Source: Xenoacremonium recifei
Taxonomy: Eukaryota > Ascomycota > Sordariomycetes > Hypocreales > Nectriaceae
NCBI GenBank assembly: GCA_012184525.1
Contig: WOFQ01000004.1
Coordinates: 248,001-312,000 of the forward strand
Length of the DNA: 64,000 bases
Direction of reading: 5' to 3'
In this document: in pieces, positions 33,101 through 45,155 of the stretch
Layout: each line of letters begins with the position of its first letter
How positions within the stretch are numbered: the stretch's first letter is position 1
Position numbers and translations under genes: made by a program
The notes under the pieces: model-generated
What the model was told of the DNA's origin: nothing
Databases searched by the model: none
The model's input: only the letters and a program-made list of their open reading frames with translations

Positions 33101-35565
33101 TGCCGCAACTGTAGCCAACCAATGAGTTCCGTCTAAGTGAATCATTTTCTCCCGTGTTCTCGACATCGAAAGCAGAGCATCGACACTAGATGGCTTCTTT
33201 CGCGACGCTAACTTATCTCCTCCTTCAACTCCGATATCTGAAGGATGAACGGCGTAGTAGGGATCGAGGTGCGGTGAAGAATAGTACCCGCATAGTATTG
33301 GCAAGCAAGACAGTGTGGGCACTAGCATAGGTCATCCTCTAAGTTGATAGTGGCTCCAGGGAGTGAGACTCCACGATCACAACAAGCGTCGTCGCAATGA
33401 AGGATGTAGGGTTGTTCCCGGAAGAGAGACAAGGGATTTCGGAGTCTTGTCCGTGAGAGCAACTCCTCCGCCACTCCGTGGAGTATGTTGAAACGATAGA
33501 CCAGTGACCTAAATCCCAAAGGTTGTCCTGGTGCCTGAATACGTGTGATGACACTGGATGAAAGGAAAAGCAGTCACAGCCTAGAGGGAATTTCTGAATT
33601 GCGGGCATGAAATCCGTATCATTGCAATTCCCGAACACCCCACAATTGACGAAATAGCGGGTTCTCTTTTCAATGGCTGTTCGGAGTGGTTTGCTTTAGG
33701 CGATCCTGAAAGGACGTTCCCTGGTACTCGCTGCTTTGGTTAAACTTTAGACCTTCGGTCCAGCGATGATCATATAATCAGAAAAGACAAGCTGTGAAGC
33801 CCCATATCATTCGTGCCAGCAAATAGTCCAGACTTGTAGCAAGAGTATGGAGCCGTTGCAGAGATGTCTTTTTCGAGTCTCGGGCACTACTGCTGTAAGC
33901 TCGACTCACCGTAGTTTCATCATTGTGATAAAAATATCGAGGGCAGATGTCGATCGTAGGTGATCAGCGACGCCGACTTGGAGCTGAGTGTCGAAGCGTT
34001 GTCGCCCTCGACGATCCGAGATGTGGCTTCGTCACCTTTTCGCCTCGAGGTCTCGGGGAGAAGGGGCCGATGAGCCACACCGAGCTTTTGCAACACCATA
34101 ATGCAGCTAGTGGGGATGTGCCGCCCGTAGACTTGCGCTGGGGACGGGAAACGGAAGTCCATCTGGCGCTGGGAGCATGTACCCAAGTCAGTCTTATGCA
34201 CGCGATACGGCACGTGTCGGTCAAATGCGATGATCGCAACCACGGGCGATGGCGGTTGGGAAGGGTTCAGCGGACCATTGCTGAGCTAGAGGCCTGATCG
34301 CGCGTCTCGCAGTGCCGCCAGCCAGAGGCTAGATGGAGCCAGGCGCTGCGAGGAATCGCCTGATGTCGAGAGGGTCCTGGGAGCCCTGTGCCCGTTGATA
34401 ACAGCGGCGAAGTGTCAACGGGCATGGCCGCTAATAAGATTCGCCATACTCGGCTCGCGCAATTCAGCCGGGGAAGGGGGGCTTTGCTGTATAGGGCAGC
34501 CAGAGCACCCAACAGAGGACTAACAACGAGGGCGATTGCATGATAGGCTGGCGCGAACGCGGATGGCAGTCAAGGGGACAAGACCGACGCGTTGTTGGCT
34601 CTGCCAGAGTGGCAATTTGAGCAACAGAGATGACGACGCTTTAGGGGCTTGGCCTCTTGATACTGCATGTACTCTTCCAGTCCCGAATGCCTCTTTGTGA
34701 ATAACACAAGGTTCGAGGTGCTGTCGACTCTGAGGCAAAAGTCAGTGAGAGGTGGTGGTTGTTCGAGGTGCACCGCCACACCGAGCCGGGGAGCTTTGGA
34801 GACTGGAGACTAGAGCCTCGCGACTGGGGTGAATTGGGGGAATGGGGTGGTGGTCCGCCCCTGGGAAGAGACCTCCGAAAGAAGCCCACCTCAATAGACC
34901 ACTGACGTGTGAAGTGTGAATTCGCCATCATGTTACGGTAGGGGGGCACCCTTGCCAGGTGGCTTGGCCCGAAGGGGGGAACGCAAAGGAATGCGTAGAT
35001 GATGTTGTTGCTTGTGGGTGATTGTACCCATATACTCCGTAGTATGTTGCAAGATGCACAGGTACAGGCGTCGATGAACAGGCCACTACCACCACCACCA
35101 TGCTCGAATCCCGCTCGCAGATAGATTCCGGGCAGGGCCTAACTTCCTTCGTATGCTCTGGGCAGACGGGGTATAGCCAATGAATGCGCGCAGAGGTTTG
35201 GGACTTTTGGGGTGGATGGATGGCTAACAGTGTACTGCGAGAAGGGTCGCCCACGAGCGCCGAAAGGCACAGCACATCGTCTTCCCATCTGCTTGGATTT
35301 TTCTTCTTTTTTCCGCAGACTTCTAGTCCGATCAATCGCGCCGTCTGTGCCGATGGATGGGCCCCCAAGTCCCCTAATAAGTTTCTCTCCCTGTGGCCTC
35401 GGCGCCTGGTGATGAGAACAGCAGTCGAGCCAGGGCCGATGGACGTGAAAGACCGATGTTGGGTTGAAGATCCGATCCGGCTAGCAATTCGCAGTGGGTT
35501 CTTGACTTTCCACCTCCCACGACTTCGATGGCAGATGGCGTTCCTGCGTAAGGTTGACCGCTGTA

Positions 35566-35599
35566 AGAGACCCGTCCAGAGACCCGTCCAGAGACCCGT
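35566..35599. repeat. 12-bp tandem repeat, 2.8 units
   Basis: The unit AGAGACCCGTCC is repeated exactly at 35566 and 35578, with a partial third copy from 35590. Confidence 0.85.
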
Positions 35600-37341
35600 A
35601 GGACACCCGAACGAGGAGCGCCAGGAGGGCCTGGAGGAGTTCCGTGCCGTAGCGGCTGGGCGATTCGAGGTGCGCTTGGTGACAGCATTCCACCAACGAC
35701 TGGGGGCGACCAAGGGCACCGAGGACCATGGGGGGTTGCCGTAGTCCGCTCTGGAGGCGATACTCGAGCCGTTGTCTTGCACTAACAATTGATTTCGAGC
35801 GACTTGCAGGGGTATGAGAGGCGCCGTCCAGAGCTACCCGGACCCTTGCGACCCTTGTTTGATGGCCCACCCCTGCTGGTCATTCGACCCCAGCTGCTCA
35901 AGCCCGCTGGATGCGACGCATGATCGGGGTTAGGCGTGGTTGCCGCTTTTCCATCGTTGGGTTTGGAGATGGGAAGAATTGTGTAAGTTGTGCTGTGGTC
36001 GAGGGAGGGGTCAGCAGTACAAGTAAATAACCTCGCGCTGGCTTAGGTAATACTAGGGCTTGGGGCTTGGGCCCTGGAAACGTGACAGCCAAGGGTGTGC
36101 CCGCCTTCCTCAACGGCAGCGAGAGTCTAAACTGCGAACCTCCAACCCTCCGTCGCTCTCAGCAATTGAGTTCACCCAGCACCGCCGCTCCAGCCTCAAG
36201 TCGATCCATAAATGCAAAAGCAGCGACGCCTCCAGGTACGTGCCACATGGAGCAGCCCAGGCCCAAGAGGGACAAACCCCATCTCTCGGGTAGGCAGGGT
36301 ACCTCAGGGTAGGGTTAGGGGAGCGCCGTGCCCGGACAGGGACAGGGCCAGGGAGGGTACTGGTACTTGGGCTGGTACCTGTGCGACCTCAGGTGCTCGT
36401 CGAGCGTGCTGGACCAGCAGCCTAATCACACGCCCCCCCGAGCCATGTCGCTTCTCCTCCGGCCGTTGCCTCCAGGAAACCAAGGGCCTCTGCCATCCGC
36501 CATCCCGCCATCCATCCCATGGATCGCTTCTAACAGTCAGTACGTACATGCTGCCCATGAACAACGGCCACACGGCACTTACACGCCCAAGGGCCCGTCC
36601 TGACATACATTAGACCGCATCCCGGCTCCAAGGGGGCGATTCGGACGAGCCACTATCGCGCCGTTGTCCCAGTCCAGTGCCCAGCTACCGGCCTGTGTGG
36701 CTTTGCCTATATCTGCATCCCTCCATCTCAGTCCAGCCGCCGAGCACTCGTCCAGAATCCCTCGACGTTCAGCCGCCCATAATCATATAATATCGTTGCT
36801 CGCCGCAGGGGCCAGGCCAACAGGCGTATGCCGCATCCGCATCTGCATCACATCACATCGCATCGGGGTTTGCCCTCTCACTCTCACGCTCTCTCTTTCT
36901 ATCACTACCTCGGACGACTCGCTGCCCGCACGCGCGCTGTCAACACCGCCTCCACGCGGGCTTGGACCACCCCTACGAAGCTAACGCCCTCTTACGCCTC
37001 TCGCAAGCTTCTCTTCTAAAAGCCCAAAGAGATCGAGGGAAAAAAAGTCCCCATCTCACCTCCGGACTGACTTACGACCCGGGCCCCCACCGCGTCGTCG
37101 ACGGAGCTAAGACCTATACATCATTTCCACCTCAAGCATCTCTAACTTCCTCCCCCCTCCAATTTCACTCTTCTCTGTCTTCGACCTCGCCCGCGGACTA
37201 CGGAACTTGTCCTTCGTTTTACATATCCAGCCTTCCGATTTTACACCGTTCCGCGTGGCCACCCGTCTCCTCGGCCTCCGTTGTTATTATTGACCTGCCG
37301 CGATCCATATACATAAACCCGAGATCGATCAGCGGCGATCC

Positions 37342-37365
37342 ATGAGGCGCGCGAGTGCCGACTGA
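37342..37365 (+). other. upstream open reading frame in the CP2-factor leader
   Basis: An ATG followed by six further codons and TGA lies 156 bp before the CP2-factor start. It is the only ATG in the last 180 bp of the presumed leader. Whether it is in the transcript depends on the unknown start site. Confidence 0.4.
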
Positions 37366-37520
37366 GAGACCCCTCTTGGTCGACTTATTCAGATATTGCA
37401 CGCAACTCGCCTCACAGCGCAAGCGCAAGCGATTTTTCGACAGACGATACTCTACGCCAGCTCTGCTGAACTGAGAACTTTTCTCTCGTCGCGGGTCAGC
37501 CTGCCCTCGGCCTCTCCAAC

Positions 37521-40140
37521 ATGTTCCGTCAAAGGTACGCAGGCTCGTGATTCCGACATGCCCCTCAATTGTTTAGCCTCGGGAGCGCCCTCATCTGTCC
37601 TCAGAGCTAACTGTCGTATAGAACGAGCTCGCAGAAGCCCGGCGAGGACCTGCTGGCGAACTTCAGGCAACAGTTCCCAGAGGTCGCCGTTGTTAGCGGT
37701 GCCACCACTGCACCGGTAATAGCGCAAACTCTCGCTGCGGAAAACCCCGTATTGCCCGTACAACCGCTGGAGAGGTAAGTCATCAAACATATTGGACTTT
37801 GGAGACCTGACGATGAATTCTGCGCACTTGATCCGCCCGAGCTTCCGGCGTGGTGATTTGTCGTGGAGATTGTCGATGTTACCTCCAACCCACATCTAGG
37901 ATCGTGGTCGCTGATCATCAAATCCCCATAGGACGCAGAGCATCCCTCAAGATGCATTTCGGGACCAAGATCCAACCCCACGAGCTACTAACGAGCCGTG
38001 GAGATTTACGCCCTCCCTGCTGGACCCCAATTCCTTCTCCTTCGCCAGCTTCGCAAATGCTCCCCCGGGCTATTACACCCCGACCCCGAGGGGCACTAAT
38101 ACGCTCTTCCACCCTCAGGCTGGTGACCTTCATACGCCTACACTCGGCCTCGGTATGGGCTTAGGGACGCCTCTCTCGATGCCGACGTCTGGAGACGGTG
38201 GACAACATGGCCAGCCCGTCCTGGACATGGCAGGGTTTCAAGCATTGCAGCCGCATCAATTCCATCACTTCAACCCTTTCATCCAAGCACCGCCACCTCA
38301 ACCAGCCTTCGCCCCTTCGACATTTGTGCACCAAGACACAGGATACGAAACTATGGAACAGGATGGCTCTCCCATGGACTCCGATCCATCTGACGAGCCC
38401 TTGACCTCGATCGACTCGGCCTTCCACAGCAACTCGCCCATGGTTGGACTTCCAGCTCGACAGTTCTCCGGTATCCAGATGACACATACTCTGCCTCCTT
38501 CAGCCGAGAAATTTCGCTTCCACTCAACCCTCAATGCGCCCACTGCGATGATTCGGCATGCTGATGAGATCCCCGTCACCTACTTGAACAAGGGACAGGC
38601 TTACTCCCTATCCATCGTGGACACCAACGCGACGGTTCCTGTCCTTCCTGGCACAAAGTATCGAACGTTCGTGCGAGTTTCATTCGAAGACGACCAGCAA
38701 AGACAACGGCCCGGAGTATGCTGGAGCTTGTGGAAGGAAGGAAGGGGAACCAGTGAAGCTCATCAAAGAGGAGGAAAGCTGCAGGCGGTGGAGTACGTTG
38801 AAGCAGGACAACCAGTTGACCGAGACGACAAGCGAACTCGAGTCGAGGTCGAATCCTATTCTTTTGATGGATTCTCTGTTGTATGGACCCCCGGGGTCAA
38901 CGGTGTGCCCGAGGTCAACATTGCCGTTCGATTCAACTTCCTCTCAACCGATTTCAGCCACTCCAAAGGCGTTAAGGGCATTCCGGTGAGACTCTGCGCC
39001 AAGACGAACCCCATCCCTTCGGACCCCTCCCAGCCTGCTGCCGATGCGAACCCCGAGATTTGTTACTGCAAAGTGAAGCTCTTCCGAGACCATGGAGCAG
39101 AACGCAAGCTCTCCAACGACGTAGCGCACGTCAAGAAGTCGATCGACAAGGTCAAACAACAAATTGCCCAAGCGGAGAGCGGGCTCAAGGACTTTGGAAA
39201 ACGAAAGCGATCAACTGGGGGCCCTAAGATGGGTGATCAACGCCCTGGAAAGGTCGTGAAGCATAAGCGGACCTGGTCGATGTCATCCGCAAGCTCAGCC
39301 GGGGGCGGTGGTGGCAGGATGTCTGTTGAGGAGGACTTGCACTTCAAACTACAAACACTTCAGGACATGTTTACGAGCACCCGGCCCGTCAGCGTCCTCT
39401 ATCTCCGCGGCCAAGATGGTGACGACCCCGATCTACATCCCGTATCACTCCCCGGAGACGTTTCGCCCATGACTAAGTCAGGCGAAGGGGCCCAGTGGCA
39501 GGTGAGGAGTGGCCGAAGCTCCATCGCCGGGTCTTCGATGATATCCCCATCCCCGAGCTCGCTCTCTCTTGCTTCACAGACTTCTGCCGTGGGCGCTGGC
39601 GGCCAATGGCAGAACTTCGACAGCGTAGCAGGGGGCTCGCGCAAGGGTTCAGAGCAACCGACAAAGGTTAGCCGGACAGAGGAGGACGGCAGCCTCAGCG
39701 GGTGGATTGAGGCATTGGGCGTCGATGCCACCTACCGACCGCCGCAGGATCGCAACCCCAAGGCCGTGGCCTGCTTCTACGTTCTCCACAAGGCACAGGG
39801 CGAGACCGACAAGCGAGAATACCACCGGGCGGTTTACCTAATGCAAAGGACCGTGAAGGAGTTGAACGATCGGATCGCCCTCAAGTGGGGTCTCGACCCA
39901 TCCAAGGTGCTTCGAGCCGTCCACGCCACGCAAAACGGTCTCGAGGTCGAGATGGACGACGACGTGGTGAAGGAGCTCAAGGAGGGCCAGGACATGACGC
40001 TGCAGATCGAGCACGTCGAGTTTCAGGCCCTGTCGGTGAAACGCGAATGGGAGATGGCCGTGGACTCGACCGATGAGGCCCCCGACTCAGCATCGCCAGA
40101 TCAACCGACAAGCGGCATTATCCTCCGGCTCGTGTTTTGA
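37521..40140 (+). CDS. grhl: Grainyhead/CP2-family transcription factor
   Basis: The gene has three exons, 37521-37534, 37622-37774 and 37932-40140, giving 791 residues. The first exon is 14 nt (MFRQ plus part of Arg). All phases agree, and the joined sequence reads through NEPWRFTPSLLDPNSFSF into the long third exon. The CP2 DNA-binding domain begins at about residue 250 with FRFHSTLNAPTAM and IPVTYLNKGQAYSLSI and runs to about 480 (VNIAVRFNFLSTDFSHSKGVKGIPVRL). A basic region (KRKRSTGGPK) and Ser/Gly-rich linker follow. A C-terminal ubiquitin-like/dimerisation region at about 660-770 has VACFYVLHKAQ and LKWGLDPSKVLRAV. In Neurospora the Grainyhead-like factor is linked to conidial separation and cell-wall remodelling; that role is inferred by family. 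Confidence 0.9.
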
Positions 40141-43100
40141 ATACGTACATCCTCATCTCCTTTATCATTATCATCCTCATCATCCTCTTCTACTCCCCGC
40201 GCGCTCCTCTTTTCTTTCTTACTTGGGAGGCATTTTTTGAAGACACTTAACGGCTACTTAATACCAAGGTCTAGAATTGGGTCATGTACTTGTTTATCCC
40301 CCCCGCCCGTCACCGGGCTGGGCTTACGATCACACGCATACACGAGATGAGATTGTTTGCTTGGGGGCGTTGACGATTTTTCCTTTGTCTCTTGGATTTT
40401 GCATTTTACTCTATTTATTTTCTCATCTCTCTTCTTCTTATTTTTAACAGAGATACCATAGTTCGCTTGGAGCATACGTTGGGGGCGGGTGGAGGCAGTC
40501 ATCATTGATTATGTTGTATTCGTTGTCGACGACTCGATACCCGAGGGAACAACAGCAAGGGTTTATCTCGGGACTGGGGGGGAAAGGGTTCCTTGTTGGG
40601 CTTGGAGGTTGCTTGGGAGTCCCGCCTCACCCGCATGGTGGAATGAAGCTGCCGGGTCTTCTAGATCCGGGAGTACGGGCTTACGGATTGTGGATTGGGG
40701 GATTCAATTCGGACTGGAGAGGATCGAGCCAGGACCGTTGGGATTGGGCAGCAAGCACACGCACACACACACAGAGCCTTGGAGCAGCGGTCTAGCCCAA
40801 GCCAGAGCCACCGCGCCCTTTTCCCCTTCTGCCTTGGATGGAATTGGAATATGCTTCTCTTCCTTTTGTCGGATGGTTAAACACGGGTTGGCACAAGGCA
40901 ACACGGAGGAAGGATACCAGCATCATCATCGTCTTTTTGTATACACGAGGCATCACAACACAATAAACCACCAACACAGAACACGCCGCTGGCCGTCGTC
41001 GTCGTCGCCCGTCTGTCCCGAGGTACACAGCAACTGGGAGATGGCTAATAATAGTAGGATACGTTTACAGTACCTATGCTCAATATGAAGACGCCGCTAG
41101 GGCTGACAGCAGCCCGACTTGCGCATAACAGCTGCCGCATTCTGCCAACGGTCAGCCGATGATGTGATGTGATTGTCTACTCTGTATGTCTCAGCAGCCA
41201 CATGGCCCCGATCCGTTCGGTTCGACTCCTCCCGGGACATGGGATGGGGCAGAGGGCCTCTGTTTCTGTTTCTGTGCGACGTCACTGGAATCCTGAGGGC
41301 ATTCACTTGTAGAGATTACTGGCAGCGAGCGGTCCTCGGTCTCCGTGCGTGGCTAATTTCGCGTGCAGTGGCGCGCGTCGCAAGCCACTGGTGGTAAAGG
41401 CTTAGCGCGAGCGCTATGTACGGATCCCCGGCCGGAAGCTGGCACATCTCCCATGAGTTTTATGCTTGGCGAGCATGTAATGCAGTCATCTGTTTCTTAG
41501 CACCTGGACCGGTAAGCAGCTTGCCGGTCTCTTCTCTGCAGTAAACGTCACTAGACGTTGTATGACGATCAATTCCTCCCTATCACGGACGGCCACCTGA
41601 CGATCAAGACGTAAGCCACAATTGCAGGTGTGGCTGGTGCCATCCCATATGTTCTTGTGTGCTCTCGAGGAAGGTCACTAAGAGGGAACAACTTCGGCGG
41701 GACAGCAAACGGACCATTTAAAAGCGGGGTGCGCGTCTCCCGTCGACTCGGGAGCCAACCGGAAGGTTCAATCCGGGCGGCCGGGGTGAGGAAACAGCGA
41801 CAGCAAATGGCACGGGGACGACGCTGCGTGTTTAGTTCCGTTTGAAACGGCGGAAGGGCGTTAAACGAGATTGTCATGCGCGGCCTTGATAGGCCATGGT
41901 AAGATACGGAGCAGTAGCTGAGGGATGAGGATGAGGGGAACCCTGCGAGAGAGAGGCTCTTCTGCATTGCACGTGTTCCTGCTGTAATATCATCCTCCCC
42001 ATGGAATACTCCGTTCATTAGAAGCAATACCAATCACCCATGAGCTTAACACTTGCGTCGTCAGAAGCTGCCACGCCGGCTACGACCTCCGGGCCTCATC
42101 TCCGGTCTGTCCTCCCTCCGTGCAATGTCGCAGCGTTCACGTTTGAAAGGGGGGGGTGAGGGAGGGGGAGAGCAAGGCGCCACCACATCCAGTCGACGAG
42201 CCTCACAAACCTCGGCCCCAAACCTCGCGCGTTCAGTATCCGGTCCCCCCTTTCATCAAAGCCTTAACTTATTAGCCCTTGTTTGCGAGCAATGCCCAGA
42301 GTTTGCGGTAGCGCGTCTGGACGGTACCTGCGGCGGTACCTCGTCGTGTACATGCCTCTTTGGGCAGCACACTAGCCACACTCCCCGTTCGCACCCAATG
42401 CCCGGTGTCAAGCCACAGGCCCGGCGGGAAGGTGTGGCGAGTGGCTTGCGCGTCGCGATGAAGAGGTACTTTACTTACCCTTGCACTTGGCGAGGAGAAA
42501 TTAAGTTCTGACCTTTGAAACAAATGGCATTGTTTCTGTAACCGATGCTGAGCGACAGGGCTAGGAATAGGCGGCTCTGGAGCCTGGGGTTTAGGGTGCA
42601 AGTGGCAAGAGACTAGGCGTCGTTCGTTGTTTTGTCGCGATGGTCTGGCAATTGGCAACTGACTAGTAGCCCGCCGAGAAAACCCTGCTCCATTCCTCCT
42701 GGCAAGTGATGGAGAAGAGAAATCTCTAGGCGAGGTCCGATGGTTCTGTGAGTTACGGTGGGTTCTGCTGTTGTGTCTTCTCGCTGTTCTTTTTGCCCTG
42801 TGTCTCTTACAGCCACAGCTGACAGACGGTAGGTTTACAACCAGCAACTGTGATACGAGGAGCCTTAACTTACACGGACAGCACAGCCATACAACCGGCC
42901 ACATTTTCTTTACGGCACTGGCAACTCCCGAGACTAAAACGCCGTGTTATCCTGGCCCCGTTCCACCGCTTCCCGCGTAGAGCCTTACTCGAGGTCGTGG
43001 GTCCGAGTGGCATCGTATCGGGAACGCCAGACTTCTGCTGGTCTCCCCTCCTACCCTACAATCGAGCCAATATCGACCTCGCGCTCGGCAGCACAGATGC

Positions 43101-43217
43101 AGCCTGGTGAGGCCTCCAACAAGCGATAAGGAATACACCGATCTAATGCGAAGATCGTCAGGTGCTGCAGCAGGAGCCGTGCTGTATGCCGTTTGCACCC
43201 TTCGGTTCATGCCGTGT

Positions 43218-43930
43218 GTGGCTCACCAGGCCAGAAGCTCCCACGCACCCCCCCTTCAAGTACCGGTACAAAGCTGTGGCGGATAGCGGTTCTGGACCAA
43301 TCTCTATGTCGATCACTCCCCCCGCGCTGAGCCACACACACTCGCCACAGCTTCGAGGGGTCAATGAGGCTGGTGACGCGAGGCTCGAACACGGAAGATT
43401 GTGTGGTCAACCGGCATCTGGCGATGATCATCGCCAGGGCCAAACCGCTATTGCGCAATGGGTTCACCACGTGGGAGGGCAATGTGCCGCGTGAGCCCTC
43501 CCATCATCGTCACCGAGCATCACCGTGATGCAGACATCTTTCAGCAGCCAGCGCATTCCTCCTCTCCATCAAAGAAACACCGGCAGATGTCCCGGGACGA
43601 CCACAGGAGGGATCAGCCACACCCACACAGGTAATCCTACGGTCGAGATGCCCCCCTCTCAGCTGGGCAAGGATTGCTGCTGCTCGATCTAGCCATCTAG
43701 CACTACCGTTTGTTGTCAACGGCCCGGATGAGACACTCGGTGGCGTGGCTCCCCATCCCCCCCTCTGCCGATCAGTGGCTCACCAGGAGAAGAGAAAATC
43801 GCAGCCGCGCGCGTGAGCCACAACAAGAATTGTGGCGAGAGGGAATTCACGGGATCCGAAGAAGGCTCCGTGGGTTACCAGGGGGGGCGTGTGCTGTGGC
43901 TCGGGAAGGGATCAGCGTACATCGAGCCAC
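43218..43930. repeat. cluster of seven GAGCCAC/GTGGCTC heptamers
   Basis: The heptamer occurs at 43218, 43329, 43745, 43775, 43815, 43896 and 43924, in both orientations. Two copies are part of an identical 13-mer, GTGGCTCACCAGG (43218 and 43775). The cluster lies 1.2-1.9 kb upstream of acetoacetyl-CoA synthetase. Confidence 0.7.
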
Positions 43931-44610
43931 AGGTATCGCAGTATCAGCGCCGCTAGGACGCGCGCTTGGGGAGTGATTGGGCGGAGATGCGGGAGCGGCT
44001 CGACCAGACCGCTGGGAAGGGCAGCAGGGCAGGGGCTGCTTCGGCGAGAAGAGAAGGGTGCGAAGGGGGGGATAAGATGGTGGCCTCCTTCGCAAGAAAC
44101 GCTGCCCCCTTTTTGAGGGACAGCGAACTTTCTTTTCCTCGAGAGACGCAAGCCATGACCGAGTTGTTCGTCCACTCGTTGTTCGACCTCTGCTGCTGCA
44201 CGAGAGATGCAGACCTCCCTGCCAACGCAAATCCTCCCTGCCTCCCACGAGCCCACCCGCTGCTGGGCCAGGGCAGGGCGGTTTGCTGAGATGCATCTAA
44301 CAGCGCCCCCCCGCGAGAGCCAATGGCAACGGGCCATTGAGGCAGGAGACTTCCTGTTCTGGTAGGCTGAGGGCGTCCGCAGCGGGAGAGCGACCCTGCA
44401 GCGGTTCAAGGCATGGCGGAGGCTCGAATCGCGAGAGGGACCTCCCTTGATGAGTGCTATGATCCCATTTCGCTTGCAAGATTGCTGAGACGATCGATGC
44501 TGAAGAATGCGCAGTCCCCGTCCGACGAACCAGCCGACGAGACGAACGAGATTAGTGAACCAGCAGCGCAGACGAGCGAGGGGGAATCGGGGAGCGAACA
44601 CTCCCACTGC

Positions 44611-44702
44611 CTCTGAAGCCAGAGCCCGTGGCGCTCTCAACCCCTCTGAAGCCAGAGGGCCGATCCCCCCCAAGCTGGAGCGCGAACACGCTGAAGCCAG
44701 AG
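44611..44702. repeat. three copies of a hairpin-forming repeat
   Basis: CTCTGAAGCCAGAG occurs exactly at 44611-44624 and 44644-44657, and its last 12 bases at 44691-44702. Each complete copy is a 5-bp inverted repeat (CTCTG/CAGAG) around the loop AAGC. Confidence 0.85.
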
Positions 44703-45155
44703 GGCAAGCGCCGCAAGATCAGCGTGCTCCAGAGGCTATCCACGCCACGGGACGATAAAATACGAGCGTTTGCGAGGGATGGATGATCTTTACTTGTCTG
44801 GCTGCGACGAGAGCGACGTTCGCAGCCACAGTTTTCCCGGCGCCGAAGGGCCGACGGCGGGCGGCACCGGCATCGGCTTGCACCGGCGATTCTCCGCTGG
44901 CGGAACGCAGATTGTTGGGATTCCTCCTCCTGAGGCTCGGTCCGCTCCTCGGTACGAGCGAGTCGAGATAACCGCCGCCGGCGCTGCTGCAGGACGGGCG
45001 AGAGCACACTCGTGATAGTCTAATTATTTACTTACTTGAATAATTCAATTTGTTGCTTCCAGACCTTTACTGCTTTTCCGCTGCTGTTTTTGCTGCGCTG
45101 CTGCTGCCCCTCCAGCATTACCCCTCCCCCGCAATCGAGAGAACCTCACCTCGCG

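Larger units (their letters stand above)
30122..37520. other. 7.4-kb gene-poor region up to the Grainyhead-like gene
   Basis: No gene can be supported here. Open frames of 100-290 codons occur on both strands and overlap each other (31299-31718 plus, 32999-33328 minus, 34928-35788 minus), but none has a recognisable domain. 30.5-31.1 kb is AT-rich. Copies of the dispersed TACGGAGT motif lie at 31036 and 35033, and a short 12-bp repeat at 35566. From about 36.7 to 37.5 kb the sequence becomes CT-rich, forming the leader or promoter of the CP2 factor. Confidence 0.55.
40141..45155. other. 5-kb intergenic region between the CP2 factor and acetoacetyl-CoA synthetase
   Basis: No gene is supported, although frames up to 253 codons occur (40489-41088 plus, 42272-42904 minus, 43912-44673 minus). 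Features seen are a CA microsatellite at about 40757-40772, a TACTCCGT motif at 42007, a cluster of GAGCCAC/GTGGCTC sequences at 43218-43930, and hairpin-forming repeats at 44611-44702. The last few hundred bases hold the acetoacetyl-CoA synthetase promoter. Confidence 0.55.

Noticed and set aside
34928..35788. 286-codon minus-strand open frame
   Set aside because: It is overlapped by a 186-codon plus-strand frame, and its composition is rich in Ser/Arg/Pro with low-complexity runs. It contains the 12-bp repeat and has no domain.
40489..41088. 199-codon plus-strand frame after the CP2 factor
   Set aside because: It crosses a CA microsatellite and lacks coding character. It probably belongs to the 3' region.
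42272..42904. 210-codon minus-strand frame
   Set aside because: Arg/Ser/His-rich with no recognisable domain and competing frames on the plus strand.
43912..44673. 253-codon minus-strand frame
   Set aside because: Several overlapping frames on both strands compete here, Arg/Pro/Ser composition is typical of random GC-rich DNA, and no domain is seen.
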